Part shown: piece by piece, positions 15,972-24,644 of the stretch | How positions within the stretch are numbered: position 1 is the first letter of the stretch | Layout: each line of letters opens with the position of its first letter | NCBI RefSeq assembly: GCF_900108185.1 | Contig: NZ_FNVA01000009.1 | Coordinates: 124,001 to 188,000, forward strand | Length of the DNA: 64,000 bases | Direction of reading: 5' to 3' | DNA from: Bryocella elongata | GTDB taxonomy: Bacteria; Acidobacteriota; Terriglobia; Terriglobales; Acidobacteriaceae | Notes under the pieces: generated by a model | Database searches by the model: none | Seen by the model: the letters and a program-made list of their open reading frames with translations, nothing else | Told to the model about the DNA's origin: nothing | Made by a program: the position numbers and the translations under genes

Positions 15972-16310
15972 GAGCGGGTTCTCCGTGAGAGATGTGGCTG
16001 TAGAAGGTGGTTCCCGGGGAGGCGGCGAGGTGCGAAACACTCGCGCAGTGGATCACCCGGCGGAGAGGCAGAGAGCTGCCGTTGCGTGCATGACTGATGC
16101 ATGCGTTGCTTCGATTAGACGCTGGTGGAGCGACGCGCGAGCGCCAGGGGAACCTTGTCGTTCACCTGGCGTGCGGTGGAAAAGTGCGGTAGTTGCGCAT
16201 CGCTACACGAACGTGCTGCGAGATGAAATTGCGCGGATGTGAGAACCTTAAGGGGTTGGGCACAACATCCTGCAACCAAGAGATATTCCAAGCGCAGAGG
16301 AGTTCGAGGG
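15972..16310. other. intergenic region between divergent genes
   Basis: These 339 bases separate the pseudokinase gene and the gene pair starting at 16311. I see a short palindromic stretch GCATGACTGATGCATGC (near 16087-16103) and the words CAACATCCTGCAACCAAGAG (near 16263), which recall ACATCCTGCGAACC near 5178. No gene or clear promoter is seen. Confidence 0.55.
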
Positions 16311-16730
16311 GTGGGCGCGATAGAGGTGCGGCATTTTCTGGAGCGAGCCCAAGACTTCCTCGAAGGGATGCAGCTTCTACGCGACGATAATGCGTATCGG
16401 CAGTCCTCTGCACTGCTCGGAATTCACTCGGCAGTCTCATACACCGACGCGCTAAGAGCCGGCCTTTCCGAGTCGAGTCTCAGCTCCGATGATCATCGGA
16501 ACGCCGCCCGAGAACTTAGGGGCCTGTTGTTGGGGAAAAGCATAGAGAGCGATAATGGAATTCAGCATCTGGAAGCGCTGATCGCGAAGAAAAGCGCCGT
16601 TGCGTATGGAGCATCGCGCATAGGTACGAACGAGTTTGCGCTTATCCTCACGCGGGCCGAGCGCTTTGCACGTTGGGCAAACAGGACCGGCAGCGAGTTG
16701 AAGATCGAGGGGTGGACAAATGGCGACTAA
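16311..16730 (+). CDS. small helical protein, possibly HEPN-like; first of overlapping pair
   Basis: A 139-residue, almost all-helical soluble protein. I start it at the GTG at 16311, preceded by CAGAGGAGTTCGAGGG; the frame is open to 16239, but that part lacks a site. The segment SSALLGIHSAVSYTDALRAG followed by DHRNAARELRGLLLG resembles the helix pair of HEPN-type proteins (helical fold of many RNases and toxins). The usual RxxxxH motif is not visible, so this is a weak guess. It overlaps the next gene by 11 bases, and codon use is more AT-rich than its neighbours. Function unknown. Confidence 0.55.
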   Translation: MGAIEVRHFLERAQDFLEGMQLLRDDNAYRQSSALLGIHSAVSYTDALRAGLSESSLSSDDHRNAARELRGLLLGKSIESDNGIQHLEALIAKKSAVAYGASRIGTNEFALILTRAERFARWANRTGSELKIEGWTNGD

Positions 16731-17244
16731 TGAACAGATCTCGCTAGGACGTGCCAAGAATGCTGTCCTCTCCTACTTCGAACGGCGCATGTCGGTTCCC
16801 AAAATCTATCTGGACGCGGGATGGGCTGACGGGCACGTCGATGTTCTAGCAATCGATAGGGACGGCGTCGGCGACGTGCACGCAGCGCTATTGTTCCTCG
16901 AGCGCCGATTTCCCGACGGGCTTCTCGATATCGCTCATGATGGACGGGTTGTCCAGAGCCTTATGGAGAAGTTCACAACGGTACCTGCTCATTTCAAGTA
17001 CATCGTTGCAGTCGATCCGAATCCCGTCGGGGCTGGAAGATTCGATCTCGCTGATCGCCACGTCGACACGTCTTTCGCTCCGGATGGAATTGGCCGGGTA
17101 GGCTTTTTGGCAATCGAGATTTTCGAGGACGGCGAAGTGGCTACCCGACTGGTGATTAAGCCTGAGCGCTTCCGCGCCAAGGTTGCTCCCCAAGTAGACA
17201 GTTATATCCAGAATCATGCAGCGGATTGGGAAATTCGCGCATAG
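16720..17244 (+). CDS. unknown protein, second of overlapping pair
   Basis: A 174-residue soluble alpha/beta protein whose ATG at 16720 overlaps the upstream gene by 11 bases. This points to translational coupling. The strand pair GHVDVLAIDRDGVGDVHAAL looks like the core of restriction-endonuclease-like folds (DVLAIDxxG...GDVHxxE), but the expected ExK is replaced by HAALLF. If the fold is right, it is catalytically dead or divergent. No known family is recognised. gcvPB starts 29 bases after its stop, so the pair may be co-transcribed with gcvPB. Confidence 0.55.
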   Translation: MATNEQISLGRAKNAVLSYFERRMSVPKIYLDAGWADGHVDVLAIDRDGVGDVHAALLFLERRFPDGLLDIAHDGRVVQSLMEKFTTVPAHFKYIVAVDPNPVGAGRFDLADRHVDTSFAPDGIGRVGFLAIEIFEDGEVATRLVIKPERFRAKVAPQVDSYIQNHAADWEIRA

Positions 17245-17273
17245 AAATACCGCTTCCTCAGACAGGACACCAC

Positions 17274-18824
17274 ATGGCAGACGAGAAGTTTGTAGGCACA
17301 CCCAAGAAGGTCACGACGCACGTTAACCAGAACGAGGACCTGATCTTTGAGAAGTCCTCGCCCGGCAAGAAGGGGTATCGCCTTGCCGAGCTCGACGTTC
17401 CCGCGGTTGACACGGCTTCCCTGCTGGGCGATGCGACGCGTACGGATGGGCTGGGCGTGATGCCGGAGCTGTCGGAGATCGAGATCATCCGGCACTTCAC
17501 GCGGTTGTCGACGTGGAACTATGCGATCGACCTGGGCATGTATCCGCTGGGGTCATGCACGATGAAGTACAACCCGCGCATCAATGAGCTGGTTGCCCGC
17601 CTGGAAGGCTTGGCCGAGGCGCATCCGTACCAGCCGGAGGCTCTCTCGCAAGGCGCGCTGGGCATCATGAAGATGCTGTCGGATTGCCTGATCGAGATCA
17701 CGGGCATGGACACGATCACGCTGCAGCCGGCGGCGGGAGCGCATGGTGAGTTTACGGGCATCCTGCTGGCGAGGGCGTATCACACGGCCAACGGGAATCC
17801 GCGTAAGAAGATCCTGATTCCGGATTCGGCGCATGGTACGAACCCGGCTACGGCAGCGGTGTGCGGCTACCAGATCGCGAATCTGAAGTCGAATGCCCTG
17901 GGCATGGTCGACCTGGCTGAGCTCGAGAAGATGGTAGATGAGGACGTGGCGGCACTGATGCTGACGAATCCTTCGACCATCGGCGTGTTCGAGTCGGACA
18001 TTCACAAGATTGCGGACATCCTGCATGCAAAGGGCGCGCTGCTGTACATGGACGGCGCGAACATGAACGCGTTGTGCGGCAAGACGCGGCCGGGCGACTT
18101 TGGCGTGGACGTGATGCACCTGAACCTGCACAAGACGTTCTCGACGCCGCATGGCGGCGGTGGTCCGGGGTCGGGACCGGTGGCTTGCAAGAAGCACCTG
18201 GAGCCGTTCCTGCCGACGCCTGTGGTGGTGCAGCGGGAGAATGGACTGCTGGGTCTGGACTTCAACCGGCCGCAGTCGGTGGGCCGCGTGAAGGCGTGGT
18301 ACGGGAACTTCGGCATGTTCATCCGCGCGCTGGCGTACATCCTGGCGAACGGTCCGGATGGGCTGCGGCAGACGACCGAGGATGCGGTGCTGAACGCGAA
18401 CTATATTCGCAAGAACCTAGAAGACACGTTCGAGCTGCCGTACAAATCGGCGTCGCTGCACGAGGTGGTGTTCAGCGACAAGCTGCAGGCCAAGAACGGC
18501 GTGAAGACGGGCGATATGGGCAAGCGGCTGATCGACTACGGCTTCCATGCGTACACGGTGAGCTTCCCGCTGGTGGTGCATGGCGCGATGATGATCGAGC
18601 CTACGGAGTCGGAGTCGAAGGAAGAACTGGATTTGCTGATCGATGCGCTGAAGCAGATTGCGCGCGAGGCGGAGGAGAACCCCGAGCTGGTGCAGACGGC
18701 GCCGCATACGACGCGGCTGCGCAGGCTGGACGAGACGACAGCGGCGAGGAAGCCGATCCTGCGGTGGAAGGCTCCGGTGGCGCATACCAAGCTCACTCCG
18801 GAGAGTGCTGCGAAAGAGTGGTAG
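17274..18824 (+). CDS. gcvPB: glycine dehydrogenase (decarboxylating) subunit 2
   Basis: A 516-residue C-terminal half of the split P protein, carrying the cofactor. The PLP lysine is Lys287 in HLNLHKTFSTPHGGGGPGSG. Other blocks are YPLGSCTMKYNPRIN, HPYQPEALSQGALG, LQPAAGAHGEFTG and DSAHGTNPATAA. The ATG at 17274 with GACAGGACACC upstream is preferred to an open frame from 17226. It follows the unknown gene pair, not gcvPA. A strong hairpin lies directly after the stop (18845-18874). The C-terminal tail (TTAARKPILRWKAPVAHTKL) is short and variable. Confidence 0.95.
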   Translation: MADEKFVGTPKKVTTHVNQNEDLIFEKSSPGKKGYRLAELDVPAVDTASLLGDATRTDGLGVMPELSEIEIIRHFTRLSTWNYAIDLGMYPLGSCTMKYNPRINELVARLEGLAEAHPYQPEALSQGALGIMKMLSDCLIEITGMDTITLQPAAGAHGEFTGILLARAYHTANGNPRKKILIPDSAHGTNPATAAVCGYQIANLKSNALGMVDLAELEKMVDEDVAALMLTNPSTIGVFESDIHKIADILHAKGALLYMDGANMNALCGKTRPGDFGVDVMHLNLHKTFSTPHGGGGPGSGPVACKKHLEPFLPTPVVVQRENGLLGLDFNRPQSVGRVKAWYGNFGMFIRALAYILANGPDGLRQTTEDAVLNANYIRKNLEDTFELPYKSASLHEVVFSDKLQAKNGVKTGDMGKRLIDYGFHAYTVSFPLVVHGAMMIEPTESESKEELDLLIDALKQIAREAEENPELVQTAPHTTRLRRLDETTAARKPILRWKAPVAHTKLTPESAAKEW

Positions 18825-18844
18825 TCCTAAGCTGGGGCAGTTTG

Positions 18845-18874
18845 CGATCATGGGTGGGAAGCCACCCATGATCG
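18845..18874. terminator. perfect 13-bp stem after gcvPB
   Basis: CGATCATGGGTGG, loop GAAG, then the exact complement CCACCCATGATCG. It lies 20 bases after gcvPB and covers the likely start of the next gene (ATG 18868). It has no T-run, so it may be an intrinsic hairpin or a dispersed repeat rather than a classical terminator. Confidence 0.5.
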
Positions 18875-19695
18875 ATTTAACGCCACAAGTTGTCTCTCGA
18901 AGTGGGGGTTGCCGCTCACCTCAAGCTACACCGCTCGTTTCCATCGTCGTGGTGATCTTTCGCGACCGCGTGGAACTGGCAAACCTGATCACGAACCTTG
19001 CGCCGTTCCGCTGTGGGGATCTCGAGGTGATCATCATCGATGGCGGCTCGGACGAAGGCTCGGTGGAGCTGCTTGAGGCTCGTAGCTGCGAGGTCGACGA
19101 CTGGCTGAGCGAGCCCGACGAGAGCCTGTACGACGCGATGAACAAGGGCATTGCGCGAGCGCGCGGCGAGTTCGTGCTGCACATCAACGCGGGTGATCGG
19201 CTGCTGACCGTTCCCTACGAGGCCCTGCGGGCTGCGGCGCGCGATACCGCGGCGGTGGCCTTCCGTGTCGAGAACGAGGGTGAGGGCGTAGTTTTGCCCG
19301 AGTGCGGGGAGCCGCTCAAGAGTCGCTGCTCGCTGCATCACCAAGGGACGTTTTACCGGCGGGCCCTGCATCTGGGCTACGACATCCGTCTGCGCATCGT
19401 CGCGGACTTCGACCATAATCAGCGCATGCTGCTGGCCGGGCTCAAGGTCGAACTCGGCCAGGAGGTGGTGTCGTTCCATGGCGCAGGAGGTGTCTCCAGC
19501 AGCCCGGAGATGTTGGCGGAGCACTTCGCGACGGTGCGGAAGAACTTCGGCTGGAGGCAGATGGTGTGGGCGCGTTTCGCGCACACGCGGTTCTACAAGA
19601 TTGCCGCTCGTGCCCGGGAGGTCGGGCTGGCACGGACGCTTCGCTTTACGCGTCGTCAGCTGCAAAGAGGACCGCGAGGCGAGCCCAACCTCTGA
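18868..19695 (+). CDS. family 2 glycosyltransferase
   Basis: A 275-residue GT-A fold glycosyltransferase. The nucleotide-sugar binding strand is VSIVVVIFRDR, followed by DLEVIIIDGGSDEGSVELL. The motif EPDESLYDAMNKGIARARGEF is typical of GT2 enzymes of the WcaA/putative colanic-acid type. An acceptor-site segment HHQGTFYRR comes later. No transmembrane helix, so cytoplasmic. The start at 18868 lies inside a hairpin; the ATG at 18850 is an alternative. Probable role is envelope or exopolysaccharide synthesis. The partner genes are not next to it. Confidence 0.8.
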   Translation: MIDLTPQVVSRSGGCRSPQATPLVSIVVVIFRDRVELANLITNLAPFRCGDLEVIIIDGGSDEGSVELLEARSCEVDDWLSEPDESLYDAMNKGIARARGEFVLHINAGDRLLTVPYEALRAAARDTAAVAFRVENEGEGVVLPECGEPLKSRCSLHHQGTFYRRALHLGYDIRLRIVADFDHNQRMLLAGLKVELGQEVVSFHGAGGVSSSPEMLAEHFATVRKNFGWRQMVWARFAHTRFYKIAARAREVGLARTLRFTRRQLQRGPRGEPNL

Positions 19696-19731
19696 CCGAG
19701 AGGCGGGCCCCGACTCAGCTTTGAAGTGCCG

Positions 19732-20340
19732 CTACTTCGCTTCGATCTTGACCCACTCGTCGGCCTTTTCCCACTTGATGTGGAGTTCGGTGGAGTGCTT
19801 GCCGGTCTTTTCGAAGCTGATGCTCATGAGTTCCTGCGGTGCGGAGATCTCGTCATGCTTGAGCGGCGTGCGGCCGAGGTCCATGTCCTGCTTGTAGACG
19901 GTGCCCCACTGGCCGGTCTGCTTGTTGACGATGAGCTGCCAGGGCTTTCCGGGGGCTGCGGGCATCGTGTAGAGGGTGTAGCTTCCGGCAGGGACGGAGA
20001 GGTCGCCGATCTTGAGGGGGAGTTCGGTGACGAGGCTCGTAGCCTCATTGGCGCCGGTACGCCAAACCTGGCCATAGGGGACGAGCCCGCCCATGATGAC
20101 GCGGCCACGCATGGAAGGAGCGCTGTACTTGATGGCGAGGGTCTTGCCCTCGAGCATGACCCTGGCTTCGGCGGGAGGCGACAAGGGGGGCTTTCCGTTG
20201 CCCTGCGCGGGCATCTGCATCTGGGCGCCGGCCGCGACAGCGGAGACGGCGAGGGTGGTGACGACAACAGCTTGAGACAGGACCGCAGCGAAACGTGTGG
20301 TGAGGGCAGAACGGATGGGGAGGGTAGAACCATTCATCAT
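19732..20340 (-). CDS. DUF2911 domain secreted protein
   Basis: A 202-residue exported protein. I start at the ATG at 20340, so that the reading does not run into the tRNA at 20367-20443. A signal peptide near residues 15-40 ends VSAVAAGAQ. The mature part has the DUF2911 signature: APSMRGRVIMGGLVPYGQVW RTGANEATS, then GSYTLYTMP and WQLIVNKQTGQWGT. These are periplasmic or secreted proteins of unknown function, common in Bacteroidetes and Acidobacteria. It is monocistronic and divergent from the tRNA gene. Confidence 0.85.
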   Translation of the reverse strand: MMNGSTLPIRSALTTRFAAVLSQAVVVTTLAVSAVAAGAQMQMPAQGNGKPPLSPPAEARVMLEGKTLAIKYSAPSMRGRVIMGGLVPYGQVWRTGANEATSLVTELPLKIGDLSVPAGSYTLYTMPAAPGKPWQLIVNKQTGQWGTVYKQDMDLGRTPLKHDEISAPQELMSISFEKTGKHSTELHIKWEKADEWVKIEAK

Positions 20341-20366
20341 GGGCCTTATGCTACGCTTTAACAAGC

Positions 20367-20443
20367 GCGCCCGTAGCTCAGCTGGATAGAGCAACAGCCT
20401 CCGAAGCTGTAGGTCACACGTTCGAATCGTGTCGGGCGCACCA
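20367..20443 (+). tRNA. tRNA-Arg (anticodon CCG)
   Basis: A 77-base cloverleaf with encoded CCA. The acceptor stem is GCGCCCG / CGGGCGC. The anticodon stem is ACAGC / GCTGT, with the loop CTCCGAA giving anticodon CCG at 20401-20403 (reads CGG). The T arm holds TTCGAAT. Confidence 0.93.
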
Positions 20444-20472
20444 TCTCCCTCACAACTGAAGAAGATAGCTGC

Positions 20473-21204
20473 TCAGCCCCAGTGGTCGACGGTGACGAGG
20501 CGGCAGTCTTCGGCGGCGAAGCGCTGCAGCAGGCGCGCGGTGGCGGTGACGCTGTCGGAGCGGTCGAAGCCCATGTTGATGTCCGAGCCATCGTGCAGGA
20601 GGATGTTCGCTCCCCTGCCCCAGTAGCGGGATCTCCTGAGGCCACCTTCGATGTTCTTGAGGATGCCTTCGACGCCGATGGGCTCCCAGTCGAATCCCAT
20701 CACGTTCCACTGCACGACCTTGAGACCGAGCTCGCGGGCGATGCGGATGACCGCTGGACGGCGTGCACCGTGCGGAGGGCGCATGTAGTGCACCGGAGCT
20801 CCGAGGGCATCTTCGAGGGCGTGGTTGCAGTCGGCGAGCTCCTGGCGGATGCGGGCCGCGCTTTGCCAGGCGAGCCAGGGGTGGCTCATGGTGTGGTTCG
20901 CGACGAGGTGGCCGGCGTTGTGGACGGCGCGCACCATGTCGGGGCGCTGCTGCACATATCTGCCGATCATGAAGAAGGTGGCGCGGGCTTTGTGCTGGGC
21001 GAGGAGTTCGAGCAGATCGTAGGTCGCGGCGTCGTTGGGTCCGTCGTCGTAGGTGAGCGCGACTTCCTTTGTGTCATGCCCGGCGACGATGGTGCGGCCG
21101 AAGATCTGGGACTCGGGACGCATGCAGCCGTTGACCAGCGTGGCGCCGAGTCCGGCGAGGGCTCCGGTGAGCACAAGTTCGTTGGTGAGGTGCGAGGTGA
21201 GCAT
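20473..21204 (-). CDS. polysaccharide deacetylase family protein
   Basis: A 243-residue carbohydrate esterase 4 (NodB-type) protein. Motif 1 TYDDGP (catalytic base and metal Asp), motif 2 HTMSHP (metal histidines) and motif 3 RPPHGARRP are all intact. An N-terminal hydrophobic stretch (LVLTGALAGLGATLVNG) may be a membrane anchor or signal. It would remove acetyl groups from a polysaccharide such as peptidoglycan or an exopolymer, outside the cytoplasm. It ends 30 bases from the tRNA-Arg gene, on the opposite strand. Confidence 0.88.
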   Translation of the reverse strand: MLTSHLTNELVLTGALAGLGATLVNGCMRPESQIFGRTIVAGHDTKEVALTYDDGPNDAATYDLLELLAQHKARATFFMIGRYVQQRPDMVRAVHNAGHLVANHTMSHPWLAWQSAARIRQELADCNHALEDALGAPVHYMRPPHGARRPAVIRIARELGLKVVQWNVMGFDWEPIGVEGILKNIEGGLRRSRYWGRGANILLHDGSDINMGFDRSDSVTATARLLQRFAAEDCRLVTVDHWG

Positions 21205-21460
21205 GTTCTGGGGATGTGGTTTGGGAGGTTGTCCGTCAGGCGCCTGAGGACGGCGGAGACGCCGTTTATGTCGCGCTTACAGCGCTCGCGATCTCAAGGG
21301 GATGTGTACCTGGGCCTTCGGCCCAGGCTGGGATGTGGTCGGGCCGTTGGCCCTTCGATCAGGGCCGATGCTTGATGGTCTCGGCACGATCCTGACCTGG
21401 CTGCTGGTTTGAGCTTGCAGGTTGGGATCGGGGCGAGACCGCTCGCTTCGGCCCGGTTTC
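21205..21460. other. intergenic region with repeat hairpins
   Basis: No gene. It holds a strong hairpin, CCTGGGCC-TTC-GGCCCAGG (21309-21327), then CTGGGATGTGGTCGGGCCGT TGGCCCTT. This block has the look of a dispersed element, though it is the only copy in this window. Confidence 0.55.
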
Positions 21461-21925
21461 TCACTTCTTCTTCAGGAGGGCGAGGACCTCTTCGGCGTGG
21501 CCTTCGGGCTTTACGTTTTCGAAGATGTGCACGAGCTTGCCGTCGGGGCCAATGATGAAGGTGGTGCGGGCGACGCCGGTGACGGGCTTGCCGTACATCT
21601 TCTTCTCGACGAGCAGGTCCCAGCCCTTGATGAGGGTCATCTCGTCATCGGCGAGCAGAGGGTACTGGATGTCGTACTTCTCGGCGAACTTCTTCTGCTT
21701 CTTGACGGTGTCGCGGGAGATGCCGAGGACGACGACGACGGCCTTCTTGAGCTTCGCGAAGGAGTCGCGGAAGCCGCAGGCCTCGATGGTGCAGCCGGGG
21801 GTATCGGCGCGGGGATAGAAGAACATGACGACGGGTGAGCCCTTGAACTGCGAGAGGGAGATGTTGTTGCCGTCCTGATCGGGAAGGGTGAAGTCTTCTA
21901 CGAGATCGCCAACGTTGGGGCGCAT
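21461..21925 (-). CDS. bcp: thioredoxin-dependent peroxiredoxin, Bcp type
   Basis: A 154-residue peroxiredoxin (BCP/PrxQ class) that reduces hydrogen peroxide and organic peroxides with thioredoxin. The peroxidatic cysteine is Cys45 in DTPGCTIEACGFRD, and the resolving cysteine Cys50 lies five residues later, the BCP pattern. FYPRADTPGCT and RTTFIIGPDGKLVHIF are typical blocks. The protein is cytoplasmic. Convergent or divergent neighbours show no operon partner. Confidence 0.93.
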   Translation of the reverse strand: MRPNVGDLVEDFTLPDQDGNNISLSQFKGSPVVMFFYPRADTPGCTIEACGFRDSFAKLKKAVVVVLGISRDTVKKQKKFAEKYDIQYPLLADDEMTLIKGWDLLVEKKMYGKPVTGVARTTFIIGPDGKLVHIFENVKPEGHAEEVLALLKKK

Positions 21926-22193
21926 GATGTTCGGCTCCTGAGCTTCGTCCTGCAGCCATGGTATCGCGGCAGGAGCAGAGGATTGCGACTCGAGGGGATG
22001 AAGCGGGACCGTGAGAGGTGGTGGATTCCCGGTTCTGTCTACATCGCTGGACGAAGTTCGCCAGGACCTGAGAGGTCCATGTAAACTACTTCAATCCTAT
22101 GACTTACGTGGAGAGACGAGCCTGGTATCGAACAGTCTCGCGAGACGCCTCCACGTGTCACCCACGAACTCGCTAACCTCTGGAGAACGCTTC

Positions 22194-22775
22194 TTGCGCT
22201 TTCGTACTTTGCTTCTGCTTTGCCTTCTGTCCCCATTTTGCGCCCTTGCTGTCCACGCCTCAACCTACGAGCTGACGTACACCGCGACTGTCAGCGGCAC
22301 CTACAATTCCACCCCGTTCACAGACGCCACGATTACGTTCACGGGGACCTACGACTCGTCCTCGGTGCAAACAATTCCGATCCCGGGGGTCACGTTGTAC
22401 TACGTGCCCACGACCGTGAACTTCAGCATCGACGGAGCGGGGTCGGGCACGATTTCGGGCGGCGGAATCTTCATCAACCAGTCCAACGAAGTTGCGGGCA
22501 TCGAAGGCTCGGATCAGGACGTACTTGATGTCAGCGCCGCAGCATTTGGCGGCCTGAGTCTGCTGGCCCCCTTCGATCCCGTGCTGGGAAGCTATGACTA
22601 CAGCTCCTCGGTCAACACCTCTGGCGGCCTGCTGGACATTTCGAGCGCCAGCGACCTGTCGTTTGCGATCGACGGTGCATCTACCGCAACGCCTGAGCCG
22701 GGATCGCTGGCGCTGCTGGGAACCGGCCTGCTGGGTGTTGCGGGGATCGCCCGCCGCCGCGTCTTCGGCAGCTAA
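22194..22775 (+). CDS. PEP-CTERM sorting-domain protein
   Basis: A 193-residue exported protein with a C-terminal PEP-CTERM signal: TPEPGSLALLGTGLLGVAGI, then the basic RRRVF. PEP-CTERM proteins are sorted and processed by exosortase in bacteria with exopolysaccharide. The start is taken as the TTG at 22194, preceded by CTGGAGAACGC and giving a clean signal peptide (LRFRTLLLLCLLSPFCALAV). The open frame upstream to 22011 has no site. The mature domain is Ser/Thr/Gly-rich, beta-type, with no known fold. Confidence 0.8.
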   Translation: MRFRTLLLLCLLSPFCALAVHASTYELTYTATVSGTYNSTPFTDATITFTGTYDSSSVQTIPIPGVTLYYVPTTVNFSIDGAGSGTISGGGIFINQSNEVAGIEGSDQDVLDVSAAAFGGLSLLAPFDPVLGSYDYSSSVNTSGGLLDISSASDLSFAIDGASTATPEPGSLALLGTGLLGVAGIARRRVFGS

Positions 22776-22791
22776 AGTCGTTGAAGACCTG

Positions 22792-22840
22792 CAGAAACAG
22801 AAGAGCCGCCACGGTTGCCGTGGCGGCTCTTCTGTTTCTG
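22792..22840. terminator. very strong bidirectional terminator
   Basis: Two perfect 23-base arms (CAGAAACAGAAGAGCCGCCA and on, to CGG) flank a TTG loop. One arm ends in CTTCTGTTTCTG and the other begins CAGAAACAGAAG. The hairpin separates the PEP-CTERM gene from the convergent phosphorylase gene and can end both transcripts. Confidence 0.85.
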
Positions 22841-22859
22841 CGAGAGGTGAAGCCTGCCG

Positions 22860-24644
22860 CTACGCGACGACGGCCGGGATCTTCTCTTCGTCCGGGATCT
22901 CCTGGTCCGTAGAGGCTACCGAAGACGAGAGCGGGAAGTAGGCGTTGGAGACGTACTGGCCGAGCATGCGGTGGGTGTTGAAGAAGGTGCCGTTGACCGC
23001 GATGGAGTGCTGGCGGATGCGGGCCCAGACCTTGGGGCTCTGCCAGGCGGGAACGACTGCCTTCTCGAGCTTGGCGTAGAGGTTGCCTGCTTCCTGGGAC
23101 TCATCGTCTGCATCCTCGATGGCCCAGCCGGTGATGCCTTCGGCGCAACCTTCGATCCACCAGCCATCGAGCACGGAGAGCGAAGGCACGCCGTTGAGGG
23201 CGGCCTTCATGCCAGAGGTACCCGAGGCCTCATAGGGGCGAAGCGGGGTGTTGAGCCAGACGTCGACGCCGTTGGTCAACTGCTCGCCGAGCTCCCAATC
23301 GTAGTTCTCGAGGTAGACGATCTTGAGCTTGGAGGAGTTGATGCGGGCGGCGGCGGAGAAGACGTCGCGGATGAGGGCCTTGCCCGCGTTGTCGGCGGGG
23401 TGAGCCTTGCCGGCGTAGAGAATCTGGAGGCCGCCGAGGGATTCCGCGATGGCTTCGAGGCGGGCAGGGTCCTTGAAGAGCAGCGAAGCGCGCTTGTAGG
23501 TGGCGACGCGGCGCGCGAAGCCGATGGTAAGCAGCTTGGGATCGAGCTCGACGCCAGTGCGGGCCTTGATGGTCTGGAAGAGGCGGAGCTTCGCCGCGGT
23601 GTGGGCCTCGACGATCTTCCAGGGGTCAATGCCGTACACCGAGCGGAAGTACTGGTTGTCGTGACGCCACTCGGGGATCTCGCGATCGAAGAGGTCCTTC
23701 ATGGGCGCGGAGAGCCAGGTGGCCGCGTGGACGCCGTTGGTGATGGAGTGGACCTTGTACTCCGGGAACATGTGCTGCGAGACCTTGCCGTGCTGCATGG
23801 CGACGCCGTTGACGTAGCGCGAGAAGCGCAGCGCGAGGTAGGTCATGTTCATGAGGCCGTTGTGCAGGGCTCCGAAGCGCTCGATGGTGGAGGCGCGCTC
23901 GTGGCCGAGGACTGCGGCCATCTGGTCAAGACCGAACTGGTCGTGCCCCGCGGGGACGGGGGTGTGCGTGGTGAAGACGCACTGCTGCTGGATGGCCTTG
24001 GCATCGTCGTCTGTGGCGTTACGGAGAGGAGCGCCGGCGAGGCGCTCTTCGAGCAGGCCAATGGTGAGCAAAGCGGCGTGGCCCTCGTTCATGTGGTGCA
24101 CCTCGGGCTTGACGCCGAGGGACTGCAGCAGCTTGATACCGCCGAGGCCCAACAGGCCTTCCTGGCAGAGGCGGTAGTAGTTGTCGCCGCCGTAGAGGTG
24201 GTCAGTGAGGGTGCGGTCGTAGGGCGTGTTGCCTTCGATGTCGGAGTCGAGCAGAAAGACGGGAATGATGTGGCCGGTGACGCCGACGACGTCGAAGCGC
24301 CAGGCGCGGAACTTGAGTTCGCGTCCCTGCAGGGAGATGGAGAGGATGTCCGAGGCTGCGGGCAGGGTCTTCTCTGGGAACCAGACGACATCGCTTTCGG
24401 TCTGCTGGCCCTGTGCGTCGAGGTGCTGCTCGAAGTAGCCGCGGCGGTGCGCGAGCGAGACGGCAAGGATCGGGGCCCCGGTATCGGCGGCGGAACGCAG
24501 CGTGTCCCCGGCGAGTACGCCAAGACCGCCCGAGTAGGTGGGCAGGGACTTCGAGAGCGCAATCTCCATGGAGAAGTACGCGACACGGCGCTCAGTGAGA
24601 TCCAGCACCACAGCAGAAGGAACGGTATTCGGGGACGAAGGCAT
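22860..24644 (-). CDS. alpha-glucan (glycogen/starch) phosphorylase, short form
   Basis: A 594-residue PLP enzyme of glycosyltransferase family 35 type that releases glucose-1-phosphate from glycogen or maltodextrin. The start is the ATG at 24644 (MPSSPNTVPSAVV). N-terminal YFSMEIALSKSLPTYSGGLGVLAGD and the C-terminal PLP-region EASGTSGMKAALNGVPSLSV are diagnostic. Its length is well below the 800+ of classical GlgP, as in the alpha-glucan family phosphorylases of many environmental bacteria. It is probably monocistronic. The plus strand of this gene also carries a long open frame, which is a shadow. Confidence 0.9.
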   Translation of the reverse strand: MPSSPNTVPSAVVLDLTERRVAYFSMEIALSKSLPTYSGGLGVLAGDTLRSAADTGAPILAVSLAHRRGYFEQHLDAQGQQTESDVVWFPEKTLPAASDILSISLQGRELKFRAWRFDVVGVTGHIIPVFLLDSDIEGNTPYDRTLTDHLYGGDNYYRLCQEGLLGLGGIKLLQSLGVKPEVHHMNEGHAALLTIGLLEERLAGAPLRNATDDDAKAIQQQCVFTTHTPVPAGHDQFGLDQMAAVLGHERASTIERFGALHNGLMNMTYLALRFSRYVNGVAMQHGKVSQHMFPEYKVHSITNGVHAATWLSAPMKDLFDREIPEWRHDNQYFRSVYGIDPWKIVEAHTAAKLRLFQTIKARTGVELDPKLLTIGFARRVATYKRASLLFKDPARLEAIAESLGGLQILYAGKAHPADNAGKALIRDVFSAAARINSSKLKIVYLENYDWELGEQLTNGVDVWLNTPLRPYEASGTSGMKAALNGVPSLSVLDGWWIEGCAEGITGWAIEDADDESQEAGNLYAKLEKAVVPAWQSPKVWARIRQHSIAVNGTFFNTHRMLGQYVSNAYFPLSSSVASTDQEIPDEEKIPAVVA

